A stretch of 64,000 bases of DNA, from assembly GCA_025738555.1 (NCBI GenBank), contig JAOVFP010000021.1:1426001-1490000 (forward strand). The letters run 5' to 3'. The notes below the pieces were generated by a model. The model ran no database searches, was not told the origin of the DNA, and worked only from the letters and a program-made list of their open reading frames with translations. The position numbers and the translations under genes were made by a program. This DNA comes from Cyathus striatus (lineage: Eukaryota; Basidiomycota; Agaricomycetes; Agaricales; Nidulariaceae). Shown here piece by piece: positions 43,045 to 56,700 of this stretch. Each line of letters opens with the position of its first letter. Position 1 is the stretch's first letter.

Positions 43045-45557
43045 GGGCACCAAGAAAATTCCGTGCACGCTCAATTATGAGCGTGAGTTGAGCGTGCACG
43101 TTCAGGGTCTGAGCGTGATAATGGCGACCCTGAGCGTGAAGTATTGTATCTTGAGCGTGAAGAAATCCTACATGAGCGTGAAGATAATATCTTATAAATT
43201 GACGCAGTTCTGTACTGTACTGTATTAAAAATGTGCAAATATAACTATCCACGTTCACATTAATCATCGGTTTGAGTGTCCGTGAGCGTGAATGGTAATA
43301 CCTATCACGCTCATGCTCAAACTCGATTAAATTGAGCGTGAGCGTGAATAATGCATATGTATTTTACATTCACACCCACTCTACAGTAAATATAGCCGCT
43401 GTGAGCGTGAATATATATGTACTAATCTGTATTCACGCTCACGCTTGATTTAATTAAGTTTGAGCGTGAGCGTGATAGTAATACCTATCACGCTCATGTA
43501 ATACACCCTATTAAATTGAGCATGAATATGCATACATATCGTATTCACGTTCACGTTCACTTCGCGCTCACAGTCAGGGTGGTTTTGGTTTCCTGTTATT
43601 TGAGCATAAGCTTGCATATCGATATGATATTCACGCCACACTTAATTTAAACAAGGTTAAGTGTGAGCGTGGTATGTGTTTACCTTCACGCTCACGCATA
43701 TTTACCATCACTTGTGCGTGAGTGTGAACATAAACCAATTTACATTCAAAGTAGTTGATTTTAAGTAAGTGTGATAAGTATTTACTTTCACGCTCGGTCA
43801 TATTTTCAGTGACTTGAGCGTGAGCGTGAATTAAATATAATTAGACTGAGTATATATACATGCTCATAGTATATCTCTATATTTCGATCCACGCTCACAT
43901 TTATTGTGGTTTTAAACTATAATTTGAGCGTAAACATGATGAGATTCCTATTCATGCTCATGCTTATTTCATTTTATTTGAGCGTGAGCCTAGCATGAAT
44001 ATATGTTTCAAGTTCACGTTCATTCATATCTCCTTTCGCTTGAGCGTGAGCATGATGGTTATTATTATTCATGGACCCTGTGCGTGAATAATATATATGT
44101 GAGCATGAAGCAATATATAAGTAAGAAGCAATAGGTTGTCATTAATATAATATTATCCTAAGGGCATGATACAGTGGGTGTATCTTGGGAAGAATTAAAT
44201 ATCATATAGTAATGTTCTCTTCCAAGCTAAGTGAGTTGAGCGTGAGCGTAATAGACACTCCTATTCACGCTCACGCATATTTACCATGAATTATGTGTGA
44301 GTGTCATATTCACACTCACTCGATTTAATTGAGTTTGGGCATTATAACGCTCTGCATATTTGCATAGTATAACTTGCACGTGAGCGCTGTACTCACGCTC
44401 ACGCTCGATTTACTTGAGTTTGAGCATGAGCGTGATAGATATCCCTATTCACGCTCATGCATATTTCCAGTAACTTGAATATGAGCTATATATTTTACTC
44501 TCAATTTAAACGAGTTTGGCAGTAAGCACCGGCGGGAGTGTTGAGTGTGGATATTCTATATGTGAGTGTAAATATAAGGGCTATAACAGATCAACTTGTA
44601 TGTTAATGGCTTGGTATACTATGGCATGTATATAAATAGTATATTAAATTTGCCTTTAACTTATGTACTGACTAACGGAATGAGATAGATTTCATACTTA
44701 ATTAATGGTGAAAATAGTGAATATAAACATGAGCGTGATATACACTGTATGACCACATATCTTTTAAATTGAGACGAGCACGGATATGTACCCCTGCCAC
44801 ACTCACTCTCAAGTTATAGGAAAGCCTACCGTGACGCATGAGCCTGAGTAGATATATTTATCACACTCACGCTCATAATCTATTATTGAGAGTGAGCCAC
44901 AAATTATGTGAATGTACTTTTATATTCACGCTCACTTTGAATTCAATCGAGTTTGAGCTTTAGCATAAAATAAATAAACATTTGCTATTCACGGCCACAT
45001 TAAACTGGACCCTTGTCTTATTGTACTTACTATTCTTCCTATGCGTAAGTGGAGTAAAAATACAAATATGCCATTTATTCTTATAAAATAAATACTCATA
45101 CCATGAGCGTGAAGTAGAGACCATGAGCGTGAGTTGATGGACCTTGAGCGTGAAAATTCAGACCCTGTGCGTGAAATGTCGACCCTGAACGTGAATTCTC
45201 GACCCTGTGCGTGAAACAAAATCTTGTGCGTGATGTGAGCGTGCACGCTCACACCTTGAGCGTGAAAAATGAGCGTGCACGTTCCAACTTGTGCGTGAAA
45301 TGTAATTTTTTTCTTCGACATCTTGATGCTTATCCTGCTTTAAATCTTTACTTACGGTGACGATACAACTACAATAGTACTATACCAGTATATATATATA
45401 TGATTTACATTTAATTTGACTGATAAATAGGCATTTACAAGTATATTAAATATCTTGAGCGTGACACGCTCACCTGTTGAGCGTGAAATTTCGGCCTTGA
45501 GCGTGGCACGCTCAGTCACGCTCACTTTTGTGCGTGCACGGTAAAAACTAGGTGCCC
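43045..45557. mobile_element. 2.5 kb relative of the GAGCGTGA element
   Basis: Ends GGGCACCAAGAAAATTCC and, reversed, GGGCACCTAGTTTTTACC, both followed by a GTGCACGC block and then TGAGCGTGAG-type repeats, as in the element at 11229-12650. The interior is a dense array of GAGCGTGA and TCACGCTC, often as inverted pairs around 5-15 bp (gagcgtgagcgtgatagtaa, then tacctatcacgctcatg), some decayed to gagcatga or gagtgtga. No long frame. No matching target duplication, and the corresponding site in the 60.7-62.6 kb copy has ~320 bp of other sequence, so insertion went with a deletion or a later rearrangement. Confidence 0.8.
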
Positions 45558-45560
45558 TCC

Positions 45561-45901
45561 GATACATTACGGATTTACAGACATTCAACTTCCAAATTCC
45601 AGTGCACACCAAAAGACTAAAGCACTGGATGGAAAGCAAAACATCTTCGAGAAAAAAGAATGTACGGCTCAAGAATGAAGAACAAAGACAGCCTGATGTA
45701 ATCTTAGACTGCATCACTATCTTGTCGTGTTTACCAAAGATGGGGGGCGAAGGACATGGTGTTTAGGAACTGTGTGTGTAAAAATCTATTATATAGATCA
45801 TCCACAATATGGGGATATGTTACGTACTAGTATTGTGTATACAGTATAAGGTACTTATGGCACATGCCACACTCTCAGTACTGTATGGGTATAAAAAGAA
45901 A
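45561..45901. repeat. Segmental repeat continued (pairs with 62255-62588)
   Basis: gatacatta, then acagacattcaacttccaaa and onward match 62255-62588 with mostly CpG-type differences. Continues the duplication interrupted by the 2.5 kb element. 45901-46030 also resembles 42840-42960, an internal copy. Confidence 0.7.
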
Positions 45902-46030
45902 TTCCCACCGCGAAAAGATATCATGCCAGGTAATGAAGCACTTTAAACTACTAGATCATCTGGACATGGTTAAAATAAAATGAAAGTGAGAGATGTAACT
46001 AGTGTTGTGTATAATGTGTGAGTGCGAAAA

Positions 46031-47762
46031 AGTCAATCACATATTTATGTTAATGTAAATACTGCACGATAAAGTGATTTAAACCGCTCTGCCATCTGGG
46101 CTTGCATAAATATTCATTGTTGCTAAATAAATGTGGTATTGGTATAAGGTATGCCTCCAAGAAAATCAAGTATGCCAGTCAATTAACGAGGTGCCTTAGA
46201 CCATTTGATGACCACGCCACAGTTATGTTTCAGTGAGATATCAATGAGAAATAGTACGCAACACGCATTTGGACCAGTATGTTTAATAGTGACAGTTTAT
46301 CCGCCTTTAAAATTCTGAGACTTCAGTGTCTAGTTACTGGTCACCTATAGAGAACGTTTCGGCTTCTTACATATCCTGCGATAGCTCCGCCAGTGATGCA
46401 ATTAGGTGAGTAGATTTTCTAATATGTCCCAAATGAAGATTCAAACTTCAAGTATAGCTTCAGGGATGGGTACGGAACATTAATCATTGTTTTAACACGA
46501 CATTGCAGTCACACGACACGGGCAATTTTTGAATTCCCCTATTCATCATCAACTCGTAGTATTCATATCAACATCAATATACATAACATAATCTTTGTGA
46601 GTCTTTGAGCACCCTGTTTCCATTCTACCAACTGATACCTTCGAGATAGTTAGTGACAATGATTATTCAAGGAATCTCTACTACTACTTGTGATATAGCT
46701 ATCATGTCGTCCTTTTTGTTTATATTTCATAGTAACACATCGGGGATCAATTCGTATACGAGATGGATATATTCTACCCACATATTCTCATGTCGGAAAA
46801 ATCGAGATTACCATAGTTGCCCAGGTATGAGCATATCAGGTCATTTCAGGCCATCAGTTCTTTGGAGGGGTTATAAAGCTCAGTAATCAACTTATCCGGT
46901 ATTTTTTTTATCGTCAGTACGATATCCAATGATCACAACGACGGTTATAATAAGGTGTGATCAGGGAGATATGGATCAATAATCAAGTTATCCGCTATTT
47001 CTTAGATAAAAGCATATATCAGGAATGGTTAGGCATTGTCAATGAAAATAACACAGCTCTTTAACATGGCCATAGCATTCTACCATTATCTGTAATGGTA
47101 CGCGGTTTACATTCACTTTTATTATACAATAGAAGTCACCAGTATATTTCTCGTACACTAGCGTATACTATACAAACTTAGTAAGTAATATGTACTACGG
47201 AGAGCTATACATTACTCTACACAAGTGCTACAACTTACTTAACCATGAGTCAGACACAATAGAACTTCAAACTCGATAAGTAGTCATCGACTTACCATAT
47301 TCAGAACACTAGTAGACAGCGAACACAGGGCAGGGAGACTCGAGCGAGGATGGCATGCATGCAGCCAATCCTGTCTCCTTATATGCATTTTTTCAAGGTG
47401 GTGCCGTGGAGCACTGTAACCCACCGTTTACCCACGTTCTTTACAGATGGAGCTTGGATGGAGCTGGAATTTGTCTGAAATCCAATCTAAAACGTAATCG
47501 GTTCGGGAGTTGGTGTCCTGTCAGGGTCCAATCAAATGTCGGTACTCACAGCAGATGAGATGTGAGTAGTATACTCGCCGAGTACATATGTGTCTGTCCG
47601 AACTGACTTCAAGCTCTGAGACTGCGTTAGAAATGGCTAGGGACTCCGAACAGTTGATAACACTTTGCAACATTTTTATTCTGAACAACATATGGGAATA
47701 TGACCTATCATGCGTACATACTAGTTACATTGGTGTAAAGTAGATAGAAATGATCATAGGTA
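46031..47762. other. AT-rich non-coding stretch
   Basis: No gene, tRNA or clear repeat seen. Short frames only. Confidence 0.4.
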
Positions 47763-48805
47763 ATTGTCACAAAAGTTGAGTTTTCCATACAGTGAATTAT
47801 GGTACATTGTAATGCCTTAAGGCAGCCGCTGCCACATAAGGCAAATTGTTGAACACGAATCCTTAAACAGTCTTTAAAGGCATCGCGGAGAGCCTTAGAA
47901 CGTGATGTAAGGGCCCACTGTGAAGTCTTACAATACATTCATTCTCTACAATTGCTTATAATATGGTGTAAGGATACTCGAAAAAAACGTGAATATGTTT
48001 TTATTCCATTTGGAAGCCTAAATTGCGATGATTCTAATAAATAGATTGGTATTGGACTAGAAACTACATAGATACAAAACTACATACTACAAATACTACT
48101 CATTGTTACTTAAGTCTTCAGTACTTCAGTACCAATGTCACTTACCAAGCCATTTTGCTTACCTTCACGCTCTCTACAACTTCACTTACCTTCTGTGTAA
48201 ATGAGAAAGTCAGTGCTCTTTTATACATCTCAGGCAGATGTTTTAGTCATCACACCCGGATCTTGCACTGTCTCGGCAGGGGGGGTTCCAAGTTCCGGAA
48301 CCAACTCTGAAGCTCTCTCCAGGCTAATCCAGACCTGCCCACATCTCCGTATACTTACATTAGTCACACTGTCATAATCCCGAGCCCCGTCACAATGTAT
48401 ACGAGCCGAGGGATATTCATTTTACTATATTTTTTACTACCTCTGCGATACATCACGATTTTACTACAGCCAGTGAGTTAAGTACAAGAGTAAGTACCTC
48501 CACAATATATCTAATGGATGCCACACAGCCACACTCAGTACTCTTTTTGGATGGCCTACAAGTAATACTATGAACTAAATAATACTACAGCCACCTTGGA
48601 ATCCATGTGTAATCTTACGAAAACCTTAACTTTGGCTTCATGAAACCCCGTGGCCTAAAAACGTATTGCAATGAAGCCCGTGCCTTATGATGGAATATGA
48701 TAGGCTTAGAATCATTTATATCATGTCTTTTAAGAACATTATAATGTATGGTGTTGAGATTTAAGGCTTAAGGCCTTACAATGCGATTCGGACTTTTGTG
48801 ACAAT
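47763..48805. mobile_element. Candidate 1.04 kb element, 14 bp inverted ends
   Basis: ATTGTCACAAAAGT at 47763-47776 is inverted exactly at 48792-48805. Further in, cattgtaatgccttaaggc on the left matches the reverse of the right (cattgtaaggccttaagcc). No coding content. Target duplication not clear, so boundaries are tentative. Confidence 0.45.
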
Positions 48806-49050
48806 GTGATCTGATATGCTTACCCTAGAGGCGACATACCATAATGGTCATAGGTGACATTGCCTGATATGCTTTCCTAGAGTACCATACCCGAGATAAT
48901 CTGAGAGGATATATTCTGATAAGCTTGCCTTTGGGCAGCTTGTAAGAAATAATCTTAGGTAAAAGACCTGATATGTATTCCACGGAGTAACATATCAAAA
49001 GTGATTATACCTTATGAGGCCGGATATGCTTGCCAGTGGGAAACAAACCA
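48806..49050. repeat. Degenerate ~50-65 bp tandem repeat
   Basis: Variants of ctgatatgcttaccctagag recur near 48810, 48865, 48930, 48978 and 49022, with acataccataat-like sequence between. Non-coding. Confidence 0.5.
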
Positions 49051-49371
49051 GTACTTATAATACGGATCAGGAATTATACGACCGTCCTTATAAATGGACT
49101 GATATGGCGCACCGCCAAAGCTGATCATGTCATATAAGTCCATCAGAAACGTCAGCACCTGATATGGTTTTAGTGATTTTTCCGACACACCCACAATTCA
49201 GCCCTGTCCACACTCTCTTACAAAAGTTCATTGTTTATACTATAAATCGAGCGGCAGCAACGAGGTACGTCTCTTCAAGGCTACTATCTTAATAGCGGTT
49301 TCCTACTCATATCATCATTTCCTTCTGCTAATATGCGCAATTCAAAAGCATGATACCGTTGCTTCTTAATA
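49051..49371. other. AT-rich spacer, no gene seen
   Basis: Nothing recognised between the tandem repeat and the next small element. Confidence 0.35.
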
Positions 49372-49546
49372 CAGTTGAACCCCTCTTATTCCATACGGGT
49401 CGGTGGACCTACCAGCATATGCTTTTCATAAATTATGGCTTTTGAGGGGTATTCATGGCCCTAAAAATCAAATAGGTGGACCCAGACTTGTATGGGTTAT
49501 GTCCTGTATGGCCTTTGAGGGATATGCGATAAGAGGGGTTCGATTG
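49372..49546. mobile_element. 175 bp Tc1/mariner-type MITE
   Basis: Ends CAGTTGAACCCCTCTTAT and, reversed, CAATCGAACCCCTCTTAT, flanked by TA on both sides (49370-49371 and 49547-49548). TA duplication and short similar ends are the mark of Tc1/mariner/pogo elements. No coding capacity. Confidence 0.75.
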
Positions 49547-49548
49547 TA

Positions 49549-52500
49549 CCCACTGTAAGGTCCCCTTAAGTAACACTTTAGAGTTATGCATTCTAACGTA
49601 CGACTTCAGTATATATTATATCAGTTATTAGTGTGTAGGGAGCATTTTATTTCACCTTAACTTCGATTTCACCTTGCACTTCCTTAGGCTCACGGCAAGA
49701 GGAAGCCTACAAGAGATAGATAATTCGTTCCAGCTAACTGATATTGTCCTAATATCAACCAGTGGAAGCTGTGATAATACATCAACTGTAGTAGGGTTTA
49801 CAACTCTGTGCACGATGGCTTAACATACCCATACAGAGAACTGATGGCATGCATCGGGATCTGCGAACAAATCCAAATGTAGCAGTACCAATTGTGCAGT
49901 AAATTACAAGTTTACCTGACATCTTTAGTGGAACTATTTAGACTTAAAGATTAAAACGACACCCCCCTTGAACATTGACAACGTGAGATAGCTGAGATCA
50001 TGGTACAGTCGACTGTGCCAGCCGCCTCCCTGCCTTGGGATGAGTTGCTCAAGTACTGGTTGCCTTTCCATGTGCCCTTTCGCGGGTTCTGTACTGGGGC
50101 AGTTTCGGTTGAGAGCGAGGGGTGAGGGACATTGTTTCGTTTTATAATAGGTAAGTTAAAAACTTGAGAAAAAATAATATTCATTCATAATGTTTTCCGA
50201 ATATTCCTACGATAGCACGATCCGGATTCCGCTTGATTCTGAATTCCAATCCAACACTTATTATACTTTGGGGAAGTCGAAATCATTCATATCCTTTATA
50301 GGTCATTTAATTATTTGCAGACAGAAACATTCGCACTCACAGCTAGTGTATTATTGCGTACAATTGATGGCACGACAATATCTGTTAACCGGAATGAGTG
50401 ATCATCTTCTCGTAGACTTCCTCTTGTAGTGAGTCTGGAATTGTAATGGTCAGATTTATGGCAACGATGGGAAGAAGTTACCATACACGCTAATGACTGA
50501 GATGACATAGACTTTAAGAGCAAAGTTAGAGTGCTACCTCTTTTTGATGGCTTGGAACTTGTGTACTCACGATGTGTATTAAGAAGCAAAGGTATCATGC
50601 TTTAAATATACGTATTAGACAATAAAACTGATGACAGAACATAAATACATTACACACTAGCTATATGTTCCCCTGAGATAAGGGAACTAGTTGTAGTCGA
50701 AATTGAGAGTCGGTATTTCTCCTACATGAGTGATGACCTACCATAAATGCTGTAAGAAGTGCGCAGACACTAAATTTCGCATGAGCGACATGGATAAACT
50801 ATAGTAATGAATAGACATGCCTTGTTGCTGCGGCTCGATTGATGGCATAAACGATGAATTTGTTTAGAAGTGTATGCATTATAAGTTAAGATCAGTGTGT
50901 TAATTGAAAAATGATCCATACGAATTAATCCCCGAACTGTCATTATAAAATATAAATAAAAAAGAGCCTACGATAGCTACATCGCATGCAGCAGCGGAAG
51001 CCCCTTGAGCGACAATTACTGTCTATGGGGGAGAGATAACAAGTTAAGGATCTATAGGAACAAAGCGAGCAGCTGAGTGCTAAACGTCCAAACGTACCTG
51101 TACTATATATGACAGTTTATTCAGGTTAGAAAACGTCTTTGCATTTCCCCTGTGTCAAAACGATGGTTTCTGCTCTTGAACATGCGGATAGATTGGAACA
51201 TTACTTACATGAGTGATATTTGCACTACAGCATTTAATGGTAATTAGTCCGTAGTCAAGTACACGCATCCTCGAATCACACCTATTCCTGATGCTGTCAT
51301 CGAAATTTACCACATAGGCACAAATGTATTACTATATCTGAAGACTCACCAACTTGTATTAATGATAAGATTACTACCGGATATGTCACAAGTCTAAAAT
51401 GTCTCGCCAGGTAACCGGTAACTATCATTCCAGACGGGCTGTCATTAATAAATTTATCAAGCACAAACAACTTACGAGTCCATATGCGAGTTGCGTAGAA
51501 TCTTTATTCAGAGTGGAAGTTAGTGGCCAGTTTTATTACCGAAATAACTCACATTTGGGTGACAAATGCGGTGAGATACTGAATCTATGAGAACAATCAC
51601 AAGGTACAATGATGCATGAACTTACGATACCTATGTATTTCCTCTGATGTGAAAATAAGTACATACCATATACATCTTGTAATGAACACCTACTATGAGA
51701 GATCTATTGAAAACAAACATTTATCCGCTCAATCGAAGCGAGCAGCAAATATTTACCTTTCAATCACATCAAACAGATCTTCCCTACCAAACTTGAAGAT
51801 GAAGCACTCAAACATTTGATAACTGGCGCACACAGTTTCAAGAGTAGCTAAAGTCCTTCACTCGTCGAAAGATTGGTATATATCGACTTGGAAGAGTATA
51901 GTTTGCACATACGCCAGTAAGATGACCATTCCCTTCACAAAAAGTGTATCGCCTTTCGAATGATATGCAAAATATTGCAGTGCCATTGTCTATCAAGCAT
52001 TTCAATAAAACTTATAATAATTACTCTGAGTATAAGCTCTTACCAACGCAACTCCGTAAGCGCTATGGAACGTCAACAATTAATAATCCGTTATTTCATC
52101 TGGGAAGGAGAGGCAAAACGTACGTTGCATTTAACATCGTAGCTATCAATTGCGTGCCATAAAATCCACTGAATGAATATTTTATTTTTGTTTTCGATAT
52201 TGCGATAGATATCTGGCTCATGATCGATGATAATTTGTTTACAGAGAATGCGGGGGGGTTGGAACCTGAACTTGAGTTATTACGTATGAACTATATAGAT
52301 TTGTGAAGGAAGTTTTTGACACTGAGAGTTGAGAGAGGTATGCCCAGAAACGATGTCGAGGTTTCGCTTACGACCAGATCAAACAGAGATCCGTCCAAAA
52401 TAGGAAATAATTCACATGACCTGTCCGAGCAAGTCCGAGCCCTTCCGGTCATGCCTGGCCTTTCTGCCGGCTGACCGTATTATTTGGCTGTGTTGGAGAT

Positions 52501-53733
52501 ATGTTTGTGTGATGATGCAGGGACATGTGCATTCGCTTATTACCACCAGGAATACGCAATGATCCCAACGCGTCGTGTCCAATATTTATCATTGCTTCTC
52601 TTCGTTCACCATTGTAATAATCAGTAAAGTCTATAATAGCACAGTGGAAATAGTAGGCTAATGGGAAAGATACAGAGCCTATGCTCTGCAAACTCTTTTA
52701 CTTGTTCAGGAGTAATGTATAGATCCTCATGTCGAATACTTCCTGTACAGAACTTTAAACTTGAAATTACTATCTTATCCATTAATTTAGTAGAGATAAT
52801 CATATTCCAAATGTTTGTAAAGTTCGAGAGACTTCTGTCTCTTTCTGCTATTCACATTTTTTTTCTGTCAGAAAAGGTATAAATGGGAGACTGTAGCTCG
52901 AAAGACCCCAGTTTCCTTCAGCTGTTGCGGCTGTTCTAATTCTCGAGATACCATGGTTTTCTACAAACATCTACAATTAATTTTTGGTATTGATTCACAC
53001 TCTGCAAAAATGTAACTGTCTTAACAATCTTCACATAGACTGCAAGTTATATTTAACTGCACTTCGTTGTAATAATGTTGTTGGGTTTGACTTGTCAAGT
53101 CCAGGGCATGCTGGTATGAAGAGTTTATTTCTAGCGACATGATATACAAGCATGCTAACATATTCCCAAGCCTTTTCATTCTTTTATTCATACTTTATCG
53201 CTCATTTTCAATCTGAGAAAATCCTATGTTTTATCATAGTCATATACCCGCTCCTTCTTACATTTTACACCAGTAAGGTCACACCTCTGGCTCAATCTAA
53301 ATTTTCTAACCTTAGTCTACAGCTTATAAATTCATTTTAACTAGCTTCAATGTTATTATAAGCAGATACATTATATTCTGCACTGGTATGCTCAACTATT
53401 AGTGTTATATTTTGCATTAGCTCATTTCGAGTTTTTAGGCCTATATAGTACATATGAATCTTATTTTCAACATTTCTCACTCACTACTATTTTCTACGGC
53501 CTATTAGAATACATTTAAAAGTATCCAATAACTTCCCGGTGCGTTCTAGTACAACCATCTAAGCTTGTGTTATTGGTATGCATTAATCTTACAGTGCTGT
53601 TATAGGGCTCAGAGGAAAAGTAACCTATGGATTTACGGGCTACGATCTCGCCCTATATTACATAGTAAGTTTAAATAACTGTAGCAATATCAGATTTCTA
53701 ACGTACTGCAAATTAATAGAATTTGATTTGGAT
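49549..53733. other. 4.2 kb AT-rich non-coding stretch
   Basis: I searched both strands and found no exon chain, tRNA or clear element. Frames of 60-95 codons occur but look like chance in AT-rich sequence. Probably decayed repeats. Confidence 0.45.
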
Positions 53734-56700
53734 ATGACACTCCAGTCGCTTTTTGACAATCTCGAGTGTTGTTTTCCAGAACTCTGCTGTGGACATTTCT
53801 ACTTCACTGTCGGAAAACGTCAAATTTCCAGCTATCCTCTCAGTTCTACATTGGCAAATATAGATATAGTACATAATTCGGTTATATTTGCGCATCTTCG
53901 TGTCCGAGGTGGAAGTAACATTGGTAAGGTCTCAGATACTCGTAATTATTATAAGTATCACTTAAGTTAATTTGTTATATTAAGAAGTAATTGATCTTAC
54001 TGCCGAGAGTCGTATTCAAGTTACATCTAGGACATTTGTAGACTCGGTGCAGAATTTATCAACAGCTCCAGAGTACTGGCCAGTCCAGAAGAAGGATGAG
54101 CCCGAGGTCGCATACATGGTTGATTTACGTGTCAATACCCCACGCTACATTTTAGACGGAAAACGTATTGATGCCTTCATCAAGCGCGAGGTATGTTATA
54201 TGTCAAAGTACATAGCATCATTTTACTAATGTCAATATCCACTTAGTGCCAGGATTCATGGAAAGGAAACACCGGATCTGCACAGCGCTCGACATTTTGC
54301 CATATACTCAATACAGTTTGCCTTCGCTCAACACTGTGTTGTAACGGTGGCTTCAAATGCAACTTCAGTGCTGGTAGCGGATTCCTTAATAACTATCAAC
54401 GATGGTCCCCAGAAGATCAGACAGGTCATAATGATGTTATTCAGTCAGCATTGGATGCTCGGAAATACAAGGCAGCATCTTTGACTGCCAATACTATTGC
54501 GTAAGTAATCCTATTTATATTTTGTTTTAGTCTATGCTTACACTGAAATCTGTAGTTTTTACCAAACTGTCATTAATGAAACCTGTATTGCTGTTTTAAG
54601 GGATGGTTCCTTATGTGGCGGACGTCCTGAGTTCCGAAATTATCGAACAGTATGTATACATGGTTTTTCAATTATATTTTCTCTTTTTAATTTTATTTAA
54701 CAGCCTCGTCAAGGCCCTTCTCACTTCATTGGTTGCTCGCATTGGTTGCCAAATGACCGTGTGCATGGAATCTCTCATTTCTATCGTCCCATTCCCTTTG
54801 GAACAAAGGAAGATATCCTTGCAAAGTTATTTGCTGGTCTTTTCATATATGACCCACTCCAGCCACTCGATGATGATATAAGCCCATTGACAGAAGCTTG
54901 CTTAAATTTTGTACACCCTGCGCACGTGCCACTATCAAAAGAATGTGGTAAGTCTGAGATTATTATTGCACTACTAGACTCAAGCACTCAAACATAAGTA
55001 ATATAAATGTAGATCGTGTTCACCTAGCTGTGGGAAGCTGGTTTCCAGGCGAGCTAATTCCACACAAATGCGAAGCCTTTCTAACGATCTTGGTGCCACT
55101 GGATCGTCATGATCATCGAGCTGTTGTAATACCTGGACATGGAATACCTCATAGTCATCCAACATTTCATGCACACAAGGTCCCGAATGGTATTCAAGAG
55201 CAGTATCACTCATGCATTAGAGCAGCTGGAATAATGGGAGCAACTGCCCTGAAAGTTGATAATGGTATGTTGTTATGGTTGTACTATCAGGTATTATATA
55301 AATAGCAATACTTTGAAGCCCATAGCACAAGTCGTATTCTCAATGGAAAAACACCTCAGGAACTTCATAGCTCAATGGTTAACAATAGAAATCGACGTGA
55401 AATTATTTCTAAAGCCCGCCTTCAAGCATTTCCAGCAGGACTTGGGATACAAGGTATGGATTCTTCACTATTCCTTCATTCTCTACATCAAGTTCTCAAC
55501 TAAATTTTCGGAGACAGGTGTATTCCATCAGTTCGCTAAAGAGCTGGCAGGGAATACTCAAGAAAGATATATTTATAGTGTTACCACGTTTGGACAGGAT
55601 TGTCATGTTATTGTAATGTTAAATGCCTACCTTGCTGCTCAAATCACTGTAGCGAGGTGGATCATGGTGGACACTACATTCAAAGTTGTTCATGGTGATA
55701 CAAATGCATTTAAAGTTGTTATTTGGTCTGATACTGCACAACAACATTCGTACTTTATTTTATTTTACTAATTTACATGTTGATCTAATATATTCTACTG
55801 GATTACTATGTAGGGTTGGTAGTGGGTCGTGTATGGACAAATTCTGCGACGAGAGATGCATTCTTTCATATATGGAATGGGCTCTTCGATGCATATGAAG
55901 TTATTACGGGCACTGAGCTCAACTTTAAAGTTTTCTCTCCCAATTCGCACTTGCTTGGGGTTATTGGTGACGCAGAGGCTGCTCAAGCACTAGGATTCGG
56001 TGATGTTGTTATAAAACATCGACTTAACAACAGTGAGCACACAGGAATTGCCCTACCTGATACAATCTCTGTGCTCTTACACCTTTGGAAAACATGTCTG
56101 GTTCACTATGAGCGGTATGTGTTTCAGAAACTATGATCTCCAAACAATCATCTTCACTGTTCTCAATACTAACCTATGCCTTTTGGCCTTTTAGTGGTAT
56201 ATTCAAACTTTGAGGACATGTTAAAAATGAAATTCTTGAAAAGCTACGATTATTTCCATACCTGGAGACCGAGTATGATATTGAAAATTTCAAGAGCTAC
56301 TGTGTTAAGCAAGGTCAACATAATAAAAAGCTGGATGGTATTTATTTTATTGTTATCTGTACTTTCACTGCTTCATAACTCTGACTTCGTCCTATTCAGA
56401 TTGGTGGAAACACAAAGTCAATCATGATTGGCTGCTTCCGTCTCTTAATCGCAAACTATCGCGTATGCCACCAGATCACTGGGATTTAGTCCTAAATAAC
56501 ACAAATCAAGTTGAAAGTAGTCATGCAGGTGACAATCAAGTCATGTCCACACATAGAAGCCTTCTCGAAGCCATTTTACTGTATGTCTTTATTAAATCTA
56601 ACTCGGTGTTCACACTAAGACCATATTATTCAATGCAGGGCGAAAAGTCACGATAGTCAAGTGGCACGCAACCTTAAAGTCTCTATCAGCTCTGGAGTTG

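Noticed and set aside
49549..53733. Many 60-95 codon frames
   Set aside because: Expected by chance in AT-rich DNA over 4 kb; none chains by splice sites to another or shows a recognisable motif.
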